Assembly (NCBI GenBank): GCA_928212115.1
Contig: CAKMRJ010003334.1
Coordinates: 23,265,208 to 23,329,207 of the forward strand
DNA length: 64,000 nt
Direction: 5' to 3'
From: Lactuca virosa
Lineage: Eukaryota > Streptophyta > Magnoliopsida > Asterales > Asteraceae
The notes beneath the pieces were generated by a model. That model saw only the letters and a program-made list of their open reading frames with translations, was not told the origin of the DNA and made no database searches. The position numbers and the translations under genes were made by a program. Position 1 is the stretch's first letter, and each line of letters starts with the position of its first letter. Shown in pieces: positions 22,626-32,482 of the stretch.

Positions 22626-23250
22626 ATGTCTGGTCTAGACATTTATGATCTTCCCAAATCTCTTGAAACAAGCTTTCCTAAATGAAGATGATGTCCCATG
22701 GATATCATACTTCTTTCACCTCCTCCAATTATTCTCCCTAACCCACAAGTTCCTAAAAAGTTTAAGGTCACTCAAGCCCTATTGGCAAGGCAAGGTCTAG
22801 GTGTGATCACATCTTGGAGATGTAGTCACATATTGACAAGCCGGGAGAGTTGGGTGTCAAAGTCTTGAGAAAGTTGGTGGCTCAACTACTTTCTAAGTCA
22901 CATAGTGAGTTCTTTTGGGAATCCTATGAAACAGACTAAGACAAGACCCTTAATGATCTTATCTATTTGCTAAGATCAACTTCCTAAAACGCTATGGACA
23001 TTGACAATGATGACATTGGATATCCAGTAAAGCTCTCTCTTCCCAATGGAAAGGGATCGGCCATAGTCAACTCGGTTGACCCAATGGTAAAGAGAGAGGC
23101 GAAGTCTGAGATAGTCCCATTATCAAGGGTCCATAGGTAACTATTGCCAAAGGAAGGGGCATTGGTTACGAAGCTGCCAAATTTACCTAAGGATGTTAAA
23201 GTCAATAAGTTTGGCTCTACTTCAGGTAAAGTCCATTGTCTAACTCTATT
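22626..23250 (+). pseudogene. gag: Decayed copia gag in the non-autonomous element
   Basis: ATG at 22626 opens M-S-G-L-D-I-Y-D-L-P-K-S-L, broken after about 20 codons. A second frame gives ILLSPPPIILPNPQVPKKFK and VTQALLARQGLG, phrases typical of plant copia gag. A later frame gives SKSHSEFFWESYE, like the gag segment after the capsid core. At least three frame changes and several stops; no product is possible. The decay is far older than the last transposition shown by the LTRs. Confidence 0.6.
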
Positions 23251-24753
23251 AAGTACATGTTTGATTCTGATCGCGAAGATGGATTTCAATCGCATGGTTC
23301 GGTGATCAGAATTTTGGGCTATTACTTAAGAGTTATGATATTTATATTGCTTAGGAATAGATAACAACAAGGTTTTCATATGGATTGTAAGGATAAGTTT
23401 TTCCGCAAAGTTTTAAAATAAAAGAAAAAGGTTTTGATTTTATTTATTTTAAGTATCCTTACAATGGCATTTGTGAAAAGTTGTTGCTTATAAGATTCCA
23501 TTGATAGCAATATTGGAAAAATGGATTTGATTCTTTCGGTTGTGGTAGTGTCTAATATTACCAAATAAGGAAAGATTCTCATCACCCAAGGTTCAATTGG
23601 ACCGAAACTTGGAATCATGCAAGTTGTATAGTATGATGAATGAGAACTTTCAGCTTGGAAAATTAAGACTAATTCCTTATGTGAATAAGGAAAGGACTAA
23701 GGGATCGAGTACACATTCTTGTGCACTGGTCAAGTCCACCACAAAAGATCAAGAAGACTATTCGTCATGATTTACTTAAGTTCAGTAAATATGGTTATAC
23801 TTATAAGTTTAAGTATAAGTCTGTAGCATTGGAGAAGTTTCAATGTGAGACAGAACGAATAAGAAGAATCAAAGTATGGCAGAAAGATAAAAGTTTCTCA
23901 AATCTGAAAAGATGGGAGAGTACTTTAGTATCATGTTTATGATCATCTTAATGATTAAGATACCATATCACAATTGGTCCTCTAAAGTCATCTTAGTGCA
24001 TTCTTATGACTAAGAAGAGGAGTCATGAATTGTTGAAATGGTTAAATCAAAAAGATGAGTCATACTTCGTTCCAAAACAATTCTTAGAGTCATACTCCAA
24101 GATTGTAACTTGAGTGACATATCTTAAAGAGGGTTTGTTAACACTAGTCAAATGTAAGAGTAAAAGGTTATCTACTCTTGTACATTTGAAATTGGTAAGT
24201 TGTGATGTTTTGGATAAAACAGAGACCAACTTAGGCCAATTGTGTAAAGTGTTAGTCTTGATAAAGAATCCGCACTATCTCTTGAATATTTGACAAGGGA
24301 GTCTTATATGTCAAGAGGACAGTGGGAGTCTTAAAGCTCTTGAAAGTTTCAAGACTTAATCAAGAATAAAACCTAAAGTCCTTCACTAGCACACGACTTG
24401 AGGTTTATAACCTATCGTGTTGAAATTTTTGTGCCTATTCAAGTTGGCTTTGCATAGGAGTTCTGAGAGTTCTCAATTGGTTGCACAACTACTTGGAAGC
24501 AATGGCAGGCACCTGAGCTGCCAAATGGCAAGAATTTAAGATTGCACAAGTTTAATCAATATGAGTTTGGATTTGTCACTAACCTTGTCTTGTGATTATG
24601 GTTTTGACAAATTCACATGGATAAGAACACATACACTATTAAATCTAAGTGTCATAAGGTTTCTCTCCGATTCATGAAAATGATGGTGAGGAAACACTTT
24701 CACTAAGTAGATTTTAGCTAGATAGCAATTGTGATATTTGCATTCTCAAAGTC

Positions 24754-24789
24754 GTTAGTGGAGCGTGTGTGGTTTACCGGCACACTAAC
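24754..24789 (+). other. H1 hairpin module, copy 3
   Basis: Arms GTTAGTG/CACTAAC (perfect 7 bp) around GAGCGTGTGTGGTTTACC then GGCA. Confidence 0.7.
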
Positions 24790-24828
24790 ATGGACTTGTG
24801 AGAAGTGGCAAAGGTCTAAACAATTGAG

Positions 24829-24857
24829 ACTATGATTACGGCATCCCTTTTCATAGT
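24829..24857 (+). other. H2 hairpin module, copy 3
   Basis: Arms ACTATGA/TCATAGT around TTACGGCATCCCTTT. Confidence 0.7.
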
Positions 24858-25300
24858 TCTAAAATTTTTAGACACACATGTGAGCTATCTAAGAGAGGTG
24901 TATGATTTTGATAAAGTTTTATCAAAACAATCTAGTATCAGAAATCTGAACTTTGGTAAGAAAGTCAGCTGATTTCTGAGTACATGTCAAAGCTAGTGGG
25001 AGCATAAGTGTTATGCTAATAATCATCATGTTAGTGGGAGCATGATAATTATGACAAAGGTTGCAAGTTAGCAATGTTAATTATAGAAAACAAAAGTTTC
25101 AATTCGTGAGGTTGCAGGGGTTGAAAAAGTTGTTTTGCTATAATTAAGGGAGAGGAAATTATACTTCATTTCAATTCTAAAAGCTTAGATTGAGATTTTA
25201 ATCGTATTTAATCAAGGATATATATATATGAATTTCATGTTGGAATGGCTCAACATAAGGAAATTCTATATATGGGTCCATTATTTGCGTTCTAAAATTC

Positions 25301-25331
25301 GATTATGATTACGGCATCCCTTTTCATAATC
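25301..25331 (+). other. H2 hairpin module, copy 4
   Basis: Arms GATTATGA/TCATAATC around the identical loop TTACGGCATCCCTTT. Relative to copy 3 the inner stem has a C-G pair replaced by T-A (compensatory). Confidence 0.72.
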
Positions 25332-26199
25332 TGAATTTTGAGAACTTGGCAAATTGAAATGGAAATATTATAGCAAAAGACTGGTTTAGTCTTTATGTGA
25401 GACATCATGAATCGTGTCCCATATGCTTCGGATATAGGATCGATTACATGTGCTATATTCATCCTTTTCTAAAATTTTCCAAATGCCTGGGGCATTATGA
25501 AGGGAAAAGGTCTAGAATTGGATATGACTAAAATGATTAAGCAATTGTCGAGGACAATCTAAGGTTTACCAAAGATTGGTTGCTCAAGGACAGTTGGAAG
25601 TATAATGTTAATTCTGGAAGGACCATATTGACATAATCTGTAAGGAGGCAACTCTTGTTCAGAAGTGATAGTCAAAATGGAATATGGAAATGTTTCAAAG
25701 TTAGAAATTATTCAATCTGTGTAAGATTAGGAAACTTAATGAAAGAAGGATGTTTCCAAGGAGCTGATCTCCTTTGGAATGCTCTGTAATGATTGTTGTC
25801 AAGTCTTTCTGACTTCGTGCATAATCATTAAGAGGATCAATGCATATAAGTTTAGAATCTAACAGATTTCAGTAAATGGCATGAATTTGGAATTCTTGCA
25901 TTTGCAGTAAGGATTTGGGACTGTGAAAAGAGGATCATTGGAGTGATGTTCAATTGATCTATTTTACAAAGTAAAGATCATAGACAAACATAGTATGCAT
26001 ACTTGGTGTATGGCATGACTAGTGTTTAGAAAACATAGTGTACATGCTTGGAGCATGGGACAACTATTGTTTTAAATTCAAGTATAAAGTTGATAAAACC
26101 GAAACAATGAATAATGAGTAATCAGTATGGTGATAAATAAAAGTGTTTATTTATATTCATAGGGTTTGATACCATATTTGATTCATTTATTCTTGTGTT

Positions 26200-26976
26200 T
26201 CACTTTGCATGTTTTGACTTCCAGAATAACTAAGTCGCTCTTCCTGAATGATTAAGTTATTCAAACCATCCACAGTCGGTCATATGTTGGAAGTAGATAT
26301 GAATCAAGACTGTCATGGGTTGGTTTGTAGAGGTCCAAGTTGGTGGACAAAGTGGTGCTACAACACTCATGAGTGCTCATAAGTTCTGAGTATTGGATTC
26401 AACCCGCGCTCATTTGAATCACTTCATGGATTTTATCACGAGTGATCATGAGACGATAATATCTTATATTCTTCAAACCTAGAGATATGAGTTGTTACTA
26501 TGAGTTGGTTATACATTGATTGCACGAAAACGCATTGGTAACTCGATGTTATAAAACGTGCCTTTGTGTATGATTCAACAAGTAGTAGAACAAGCCATAT
26601 GAGTCGAAGTTTATCCATTCCTTTTACCTTCGGGATAAAAGCGATATCTGTGGGCCCCTCGATGATTTAAAGATGATACATGTGAGTGCTTGGCCAAGCC
26701 AGGACTGATTTGATTTGTTCAATCAGTCAGTCATCATGAATCGGAAATCGGGAAACAACAAATGGACAGAGAGAATGATTGATAATCCATGTCTCAGTCC
26801 ATATGATATCTAGAATGGAGGAATATATGATCCCTTATCTAATGGACAAGTCATTGACAAAGGTCAGAGTTCATCGACAAGGTCAGAGTTCGACAGAAGC
26901 TTTTGAGAGCTACGATTGCTGATCGGTTCCTGAAGTCATACGCAATAATAGTTTTAGACTTATCCAAGTGGGAGAC
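26200..26976 (+). other. 3' untranslated region and polypurine tract of non-autonomous copia
   Basis: Shares phrases, in the same order, with the 3' regions of Copia-2 (34767-35621) and Copia-4 (56821-57682): the segment with CATGAGTGCTCATAAG, the ATATGAGTTGTTACT segment, TGTGGGCCCCTCGATGA, and the terminal TTAGACTTATCCAAGTGGGAGAC. The last bases are the polypurine tract (26966-26976). Confidence 0.8.
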
Positions 26977-27729
26977 TGTTGGATTAATGTCTAAGTCCAT
27001 AACTATAATTGGTAAGACTTGACCCGACCCGGCATGGTCCATTTGGGTTGCATGGCATCATGCATTTGGATAGACTATAATGAGAGAAATAACACTTAAG
27101 GTTGGTTAATATATTATAAGTTCTAATATATTAATAAGGTTATTTAATTAGTATTGATCAAGAATTAATTTGGAATTAATTAAGTGATCAAAAGGAGACT
27201 AATTAAATATATGGGTTGATTGTGTAAATCATTCATTCTTATATATGTGGGCTTGTGATCCAAGATTCCTTATGTTGGACTAAGTCCATGGGGTGACCCA
27301 TGGATACTCCATGGAGGTTAAAATCCATGGAGCATAAGGAATGGGTAAAGTTATGAGTTACATGGTGTAACCCTAATAGCCACCATATAAAAGAATCCCA
27401 TGGCTCAAGAAATCATGCACTAATGTGTGAGTGTGAGGGCTAGACGATTTCAAGGAGTGTTCAAGTTTCTCTCAAGTTATTCCAAGTGTATTTGGTGTTG
27501 TGTGAACCATTTGAGGTGTCACACTTGGGGCACTAGGCACTCAAGCTTCATGAAGACATTCTACATCAAAGAGGTATGTATTCTATCTTGTTATATTTAT
27601 TATTTTGTATGCTAGATTAGGATAATACCTTGGATGTTCATAATTGTATGTATAATAGAGAAAACATAGATCCAAGGTATTTAGGGTTGCATGTACACTT
27701 AGGAGTGTTAGAATGCTCATAACCCAACA
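26977..27729 (+). repeat. 3' LTR of non-autonomous copia
   Basis: 753 bp, one visible difference from the 5' LTR. Confidence 0.96.
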
Positions 27730-27734
27730 CAAGT

Positions 27735-28043
27735 ATAGTGAGGAAAAACTCACCTCACAGTCTGACATGATAGTAGAAAAGAATGTTGCTCCAACTGTCA
27801 AATCTATAGGTCACCTATACAACGAACATTGACCTAACCTCAAACTACAACTCAAAATACCCAAAATACCCCTAAGTCAAACTTGGTCAAAATTTTGCTC
27901 AAAGCTCAAAGGTCAAAAAGTCAACAGATTCAACTCAGACTGAGTACGCTCAGTGTACTCAGCCACTACGCCCAATGTAGTGCACTCTCTTGGCTAGATT
28001 ACGGGGTCTCGACCAGGTACGCGCAACGTACCATCAAGTACAC
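27735..28043 (-). repeat. Tekay-1 5' LTR, piece 2
   Basis: Matches 14390-14690 of the 3' LTR. Holds three NTACG/CGTAN palindromes (27944-27958, 27966-27980, 28017-28031) and ends within a fourth, where the next insertion sits. Confidence 0.85.
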
Positions 28044-28246
28044 GGATATGTGTATTTTTATATTTTTTTTTTATACATTATATCTTAATATTTTAGCCTT
28101 CATTATTCTCTTTTAGAACTAAAAGGTACTTATAATGCTTTGAATTATGATTTGCAGCTATTAGTTGTCGATAGAGCGGAAAAGAAAAGATTGGAGCGGA
28201 AATCGGGCTTAGAAGCAAAAAGAAAAAAAAATGTTGGAAACTGCAA

Positions 28247-28417
28247 TTACGCCCAACGTAATATAAGTTACGCCAAGCGTAATGCTGAAAAGAGGACTAT
28301 GCCCAGCGTAGTTAAAGTTAGGCCCAACGTACTGGGCTTGCATCCGGACTTCCTTATCGCGATGGACTTCTAGCTACGCCCAGCGTACACCGACTTACGC
28401 CCAACGTACGTAAGTCG
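28247..28417 (+). repeat. Type A palindrome array (NTACG-5nt-CGTAN) upstream of TATA
   Basis: Six units: TTACG-CCCAA-CGTAA (28247-28261), TTACG-CCAAG-CGTAA (28268-28282), CTATG-CCCAG-CGTAG (28297-28311), TTAGG-CCCAA-CGTAC (28318-28332), CTACG-CCCAG-CGTAC (28374-28388) and a unit inside CGACTTACG...CGTAAGTCG (9-bp perfect arms, 28391-28417). The array ends 12 bases before the TATA box at 28429. Confidence 0.85.
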
Positions 28418-28428
28418 GTTCCAAGGGT

Positions 28429-28437
28429 TATAAAAAG
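28429..28437 (+). promoter_or_regulatory. TATA box after the type A array
   Basis: TATAAAAAG follows the last palindrome directly, so the array occupies the core-promoter-proximal part of U3. Confidence 0.6.
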
Positions 28438-29510
28438 CGATTATCAGCTAACCAGAGGGGAATTTTCGACTTCCACTGATCCTTAATCGACAAGAAACAT
28501 TTATTAGGCCGTTTTGAGGGTCTAGGAGGCGGCCGGAAGGCCGTTAAGCTGACAGGAGCGAAGATCTGAAGGATTGGAGAACGGATTCGTGTCGGTAATC
28601 ATGTGGTTTGTTATCGTGACCATGTTTGCATTCCATTGTGATGCCATTACGTGTTTACTTTCTGATTTAGGTGTTAAAACCTTTACTTTGTATTTATGAC
28701 TGAATGAATCTTCGAATTATTGGTTTAATTGCTATTTGGATTATTTATTCTTATTTAATTTATTTTGTCAAGTTTGATTGAAGATCCATATGTGTTAAAG
28801 ATTGTTGTTTTGTTTGCTATTGCTGAATTAATGAAGTTTAGATGACCATCTAGCTATGTTAGTTTGAATCATAATTGTCCAATGACCATTGGTGATTATG
28901 ACTAGAGTTTTGACCAAAACCTAGGGTTAGGAAATAAAGTAATGAACTTTAATGTGTGTGCATGAGTAGAATGACCATTCGATGCATGACTTAACTTCTA
29001 AGACTATTAGAGTTAAATAAGATCAAATCTTGCTTAATACGAACCAAATACTGATTTGCATGATTGTTTGTTCACCTGATCAATGAGTTAATAATTGTGT
29101 TGAAATCAAAGGATTAGCAGTCGTGACCATGACACTAGTCATATTAGGAATCGGTGAATAATGAATAATTATCCATTGTATCAGTTGTTAACCATTAATT
29201 TAAGAAGTAATTCAACTAAATCAAAGTACCTAAAGAAATTTGTATTCCTGTCAGTTTATCGAGATTTGCTAATTAATTGTTCGTTTGAGATTTAATAAAC
29301 CATTTCGTTACTGCTTTTGTGTGTTTTGTGTAACCTATAATCAAATATTTTAAATTAATTCACCACCGTTCCCCTTGTGTTCGACACCCTTGCTTATCAA
29401 AGCTATACTATACTCGATCTGGTTCACTGCGTGTAAGGTGTGGTTTAGATGCGATAAATTAGGAATTATAAATAAAAAAACCAGTGCATTAAATATACAC
29501 ATCAAGTTTT

Positions 29511-30139
29511 TGGTGCATGTTTAGCCCTATATTTAGTATAAAGTTTTATCATTTATTAGCTAATTAATTGCATATTATGGGCAAAAGGTACTTAATTATG
29601 TTTGAATTATATTTTCAGTCCAAAAGAAGTGCTCGGAAGCAAAAGGAAGCAGGAGTAGCTATCGGAAAGCTTTGGAGTGAACAAAAGAAGAAAGGATCAA
29701 AAAGCACAAAGGACTCGGCGAGTAGGGACGTCTACTCGACGAGTTCCCACGAAGATTCGCGAAGCAGGGGAGTCCTTAACTTGCCGTACACGGGAATTTA
29801 ATGAGGGACTCGTCGAGTCGGTTGTGGACTCGAAGAGTCGAGACGAATCTATAAAAGAAACCCTCCAGATTGATAGACGGGACTTCTGAGAACCCTAGGA
29901 GGAGGAGCTGCGATTCAGAACGAAGAGAGACATCTGGGAGAGTGAAGATTCAACCAAATTCAACTTTTGAAGGATAACTAAGGCATACTTTGATTTCTCT
30001 TAACTAGATCTAGTACTTAAACGATGTTTATGTTATTGAATTTCGTTTTTGAGTTTTCTACTGCCTTAATCATGAGCTAAACTTGCTAGCTTCTGTTTGG
30101 GTAAGACAATTTCGAGACTATGGTTTGATTAATGGTAGG
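29511..30139 (+). mobile_element. Second LTR (U3 side) with type B palindromes
   Basis: Begins near TGCATGTTTAGCCC. It has the same layout as 28044-29510 (TTAGCC, AAAAGGTACTTA, TTTGAATTAT, TTTTCAG/TTTGCAG at matching spacing), so the two LTRs are homologous. The palindromes upstream of the TATA box (TCTATAAAAG, 29849-29858) are ACTCGnCGAGT instead of NTACG/CGTAN. It ends abruptly at 30139 where Tekay-1 LTR resumes. Confidence 0.55.
29713..29839 (+). repeat. Type B palindrome array (ACTCGnCGAGT)
   Basis: ACTCGGCGAGT (29713-29723), ACTCGACGAGT (29734-29744), GACTCGTCGAGTC (29807-29819) and GACTCGAAGAGTC (29827-29839), ending about 10 bases before TATAAAAG. Confidence 0.85.
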
Positions 30140-30148
30140 CAAGTACAC

Positions 30149-30921
30149 CCAACATACTCGGCTGACATCTTTTCTTTTTGATTAAGTGCTTAATCTATTA
30201 AGACACTACGTCTAAAATTCAGATCTAGTTCCAAATAACATTCTAAGTCATAAAGTTTCCATCTTTATGATTTTCCAAGGCTAGAAAGGGTCCAACAACT
30301 AAACCCTAACTTAATACACAAACCAAAACCTCATATCTCATGCATGAAGAAAGGAAAGGGACCAAGATCACATTTTTATGGTTCTAAGCACCTATAAACG
30401 CCTGGAAGGACAACCCTTATGGGTTAGAGTAAGTCATACTCATGAACACCAAGATTATGGGACTAAAAGCATAAAAACCTAAGAACTAGCAAGATCCAAA
30501 GCAAATATGCATCAATATCCGAACTTTATACCTCCAAATGATGCTTGAGGGCAAGATACTTCTGGATCCAAGATGCCTTGAGCTTCCAAGTTGATTTCAC
30601 TTCTTTCTTCCTCCTTCAAGATCACCAAAAGCACACTTTCAATCTCAAAATGCTCACATAATCGATTAGGGTTAGCAAGGGACGATTTGGGAGATGAAGT
30701 CTGATAAGGGAAGAGATCTTGAAGAGATAATGTTGTTTAAATAGGGCTCGAACCTTAAAAATTAGGGTTTTAACCACATCCACGTATGCCATGCGTACTC
30801 TGAGTACGCCCAACGTACTTCGAAAAAACACGCAACTCATTTAGTGAGCCAAAGGAACAAATTTGAAATGTAATTTCATTCTAAGGGTATAAACGGAAAA
30901 TACCTAGACCAACCTGTTATA
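30149..30921 (-). repeat. Tekay-1 5' LTR, piece 3
   Basis: Matches 14694-15436 closely. Contains palindromes at 30783-30797 and 30804-30818 upstream (in element direction) of the TTTAAA-type TATA near 30735. It ends at 30921, before the TTACC target duplication. Confidence 0.88.
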
Positions 30922-30926
30922 TTACC

Positions 30927-31144
30927 TCCACCTGAAGATTCCTCCTGATTCAGAAGATGACAAGAACCAACACATGGTTGGCTCTAGTAGTGTAATTTAG
31001 GATATCATACGTCGCCGACCACGAGGTCGCCTACCTAGTTCAAGAAAAAAGCCAAAACCATCTACCATCCTATTTTACCTTCCAACTCAACCTACTTTCC
31101 CGAAAATTAAAATACAAACGTCACTCATACATACTGAAAATTAA
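30927..31144 (+). pseudogene. AT-hook (AHL-like) gene, second part
   Basis: Continues the frame of 3994-4063 after the Tekay-1 insertion: an acidic stretch (PPDSEDDKNQ), a serine run, an in-frame TAG at 30998-31000, then IIRRRPRGR at 31004-31030 and KKPKPS at 31046-31063. An acidic segment followed by RRPRGR and a KxKPKP tail is the layout of plant AHL proteins, in which the AT-hook binds AT-rich minor groove and a PPC/DUF296 domain follows. Here the hook reads RGRL instead of RGRP, and no PPC domain follows: the frame runs through unrelated sequence to TAA at 31142. The gene was therefore probably truncated as well as split. It could also be a gene fragment carried by the neighbouring MULE. 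Confidence 0.5.
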
Positions 31145-31384
31145 TTATGAAGAAATTGGTAAGAACAAAAAAACTCGATAAATTGATTGGTGGGTATGAA
31201 ATAATCAGCACCGAAGTTAGGCAACATCATATTTGGGTTGCATAATTTTACAAATAAAACTACCCTAGACATTGGTTGACCTCCGATGGACTAGGATCCA
31301 TGAGGTTTTGATTGGAGAGTTGGTTTCTAGGAGGGTGGTAAGGAGTGCTTTCGAGGACGAAATCTAATTTAAGTGGGAGAGAGT
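31145..31384 (+). other. No gene seen; last bases are the 3' end of Tekay-2 internal region
   Basis: 31145-31250 has no recognisable content. From about 31335 the sequence reads as a Tekay internal end: CTTTCGAGGACGAAATCTAA, then the polypurine tract AAGTGGGAGAGAG (31371-31383). The pol gene that should precede it is absent. Confidence 0.55.
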
Positions 31385-31751
31385 TGTAACTCCTTGTTCC
31401 GAATCATTTCATTATGTGGGGTGGTGACCCGAAGACCGAGTATCACCAGGCTTAGGGCCTTTTAGGAAAAGAGATTTAGACCCATTTGGTTGTGGGTAAT
31501 GTAATTTGGATGATCCGGGAAGTTCGGTTTGTGTTTTGGAGCCAACGGGTATTTTGGTAAAGTGTCAGTTTGGGCTTTTATGGAAATCAGACTTTTTTCG
31601 GGAAGTTTTAAGGCAAGTATTAGTTTATATAAGTGTAGAGCTTCTCGTTACCTCTTCGTGGGTATAAGGATCATCGGAAACAGACTTATAACGAAGAAGT
31701 TATGGCCTTCGGAAGATTCATGGTATTAGGGTTAAACCGAGTGCGCGGGGC

Positions 31752-31860
31752 GTACGCATGGCGTACTAGTGAGAAGGCCACTACGCGGGGCGTACATTGG
31801 CGTATGCTGGGTGTACTAACTAAATTGATCGCGGTTCTTTAGGGAGTATGTTGGGTGTAC
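31752..31860 (+). repeat. Type A palindrome array in Tekay-2 LTR
   Basis: GTACG-CATGG-CGTAC (31752-31766), CTACG-CGGGG-CGTAC (31781-31795), GTATG-CTGGG-TGTAC (31802-31816) and GTATG-TTGGG-TGTAC (31846-31860). They end about 35 bases before a TATTTAA element. Confidence 0.82.
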
Positions 31861-32482
31861 ACTAATCAGACCCAAACCCTAATTTAGGGTCTTGGACCCT
31901 ATTTAAGCTCCTTAACTCACCACCAAACCCTATTATCTTCAGCCTCCATCCCTCTAAACCCTAGAAACGAAACCCTAGCCCCTATTTGAGTGGTTTTTGA
32001 GCTTTTGATGGTATTTCATGCTTTTTGGTGTTCATAAGGGAAGAAGGAACTTCTTAGAGTAGTGTGGGATTGCTTAAAGCTTTTGGATCCCGGCTTGTTG
32101 TATCATGATCTACATTTTTGAGGTATAAAGTTTCTATCTTGATGACCCTAGGTGTTAGATCTAGTTTAAGGAATAGTTTTGGGTTCTTTTTGGTCCTTAG
32201 AGTCATCCTTGTGAGTATGAGCTACTCCAAGAGATTAGAATGTTGGATCTTTGCCTTTGGGAGGCCCCTTGTTCATAAAAATGTCATGTTGATGAGTTAT
32301 TGTGATGCATCCATGAGTTTGGGTGATTATTATGGATTGTATTAAGGTTTTGGTCCCATTAAGCCTTGCAAAGGAGTAAAGTTGCCAACTTTACTTAAGA
32401 CATATCATTAGGTCATATCCAAGTTTGGAAGTCATTGTCTTAACAATTAAGAGCTTATTTTGGATTTTTGGACCCTGGAGGA

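Larger units (their letters stand above)
23251..26199 (+). other. Non-coding interior of non-autonomous copia
   Basis: No recognisable pol domains. Contains a third H1 module (24754-24789) followed by two H2 modules (24829-24857, 25301-25331), so the leader cassette appears again 2.6 kb downstream. The rest is low-information AT-rich sequence that may be heavily decayed pol. Confidence 0.6.
20246..27729 (+). mobile_element. Young non-autonomous copia element (7484 bp)
   Basis: LTRs 20246-20998 and 26977-27729 (753 bp each) differ at one visible base (A at 20690, T at 27421). Perfect target duplication CAAGT (20241-20245, 27730-27734). Initiator-Met primer site, polypurine tract AAGTGGGAGAC, and a 6-kb interior with no ORF above about 100 codons: only a decayed gag trace and a 3' region like that of Copia-2 and Copia-4. 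Near-identical LTRs around a non-coding interior mean recent transposition with proteins supplied in trans. Its LTR is related to that of Copia-2, a likely donor family. Confidence 0.93.
28044..29510 (+). mobile_element. LTR of an Athila/Tat-like element with type A palindromes
   Basis: Inserted in the Tekay-1 5' LTR together with 29511-30139. The 9-base CAAGTACAC stands at both outer edges (28035-28043 and 30140-30148). LTR-like layout: an AT-rich start (TGTGTATTTTTATA at 28049), a palindrome array at 28247-28417, TATAAAAAG at 28429-28437, a long R-U5, and an end ATACACATCA followed by primer-site-like AGTTTTTGGTGC near 29503-29515. No coding region. The parent family is inferred from the LTR end only. 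Confidence 0.55.
4064..30921 (-). mobile_element. Tekay-1: chromodomain gypsy element, minus strand, heavily invaded
   Basis: Bounded by TTACC target duplications (4059-4063 and 30922-30926). The two LTRs are recognisable after removing later insertions: 3' LTR at 4064-4326 plus 14030-15436 (about 1.67 kb), 5' LTR at 19978-20245, 27735-28043 and 30149-30921. The internal region keeps only protease to chromodomain (15453-18792). PBS, leader, gag and the adjoining end of the 5' LTR are gone, replaced by a foreign LTR/PBS fragment (18793-19977). LTR ends are TGTAACACC...GGTGTTACA. The 5' LTR's outer end reads TATAACAGG on the element strand, a mutated terminus. Confidence 0.85.
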
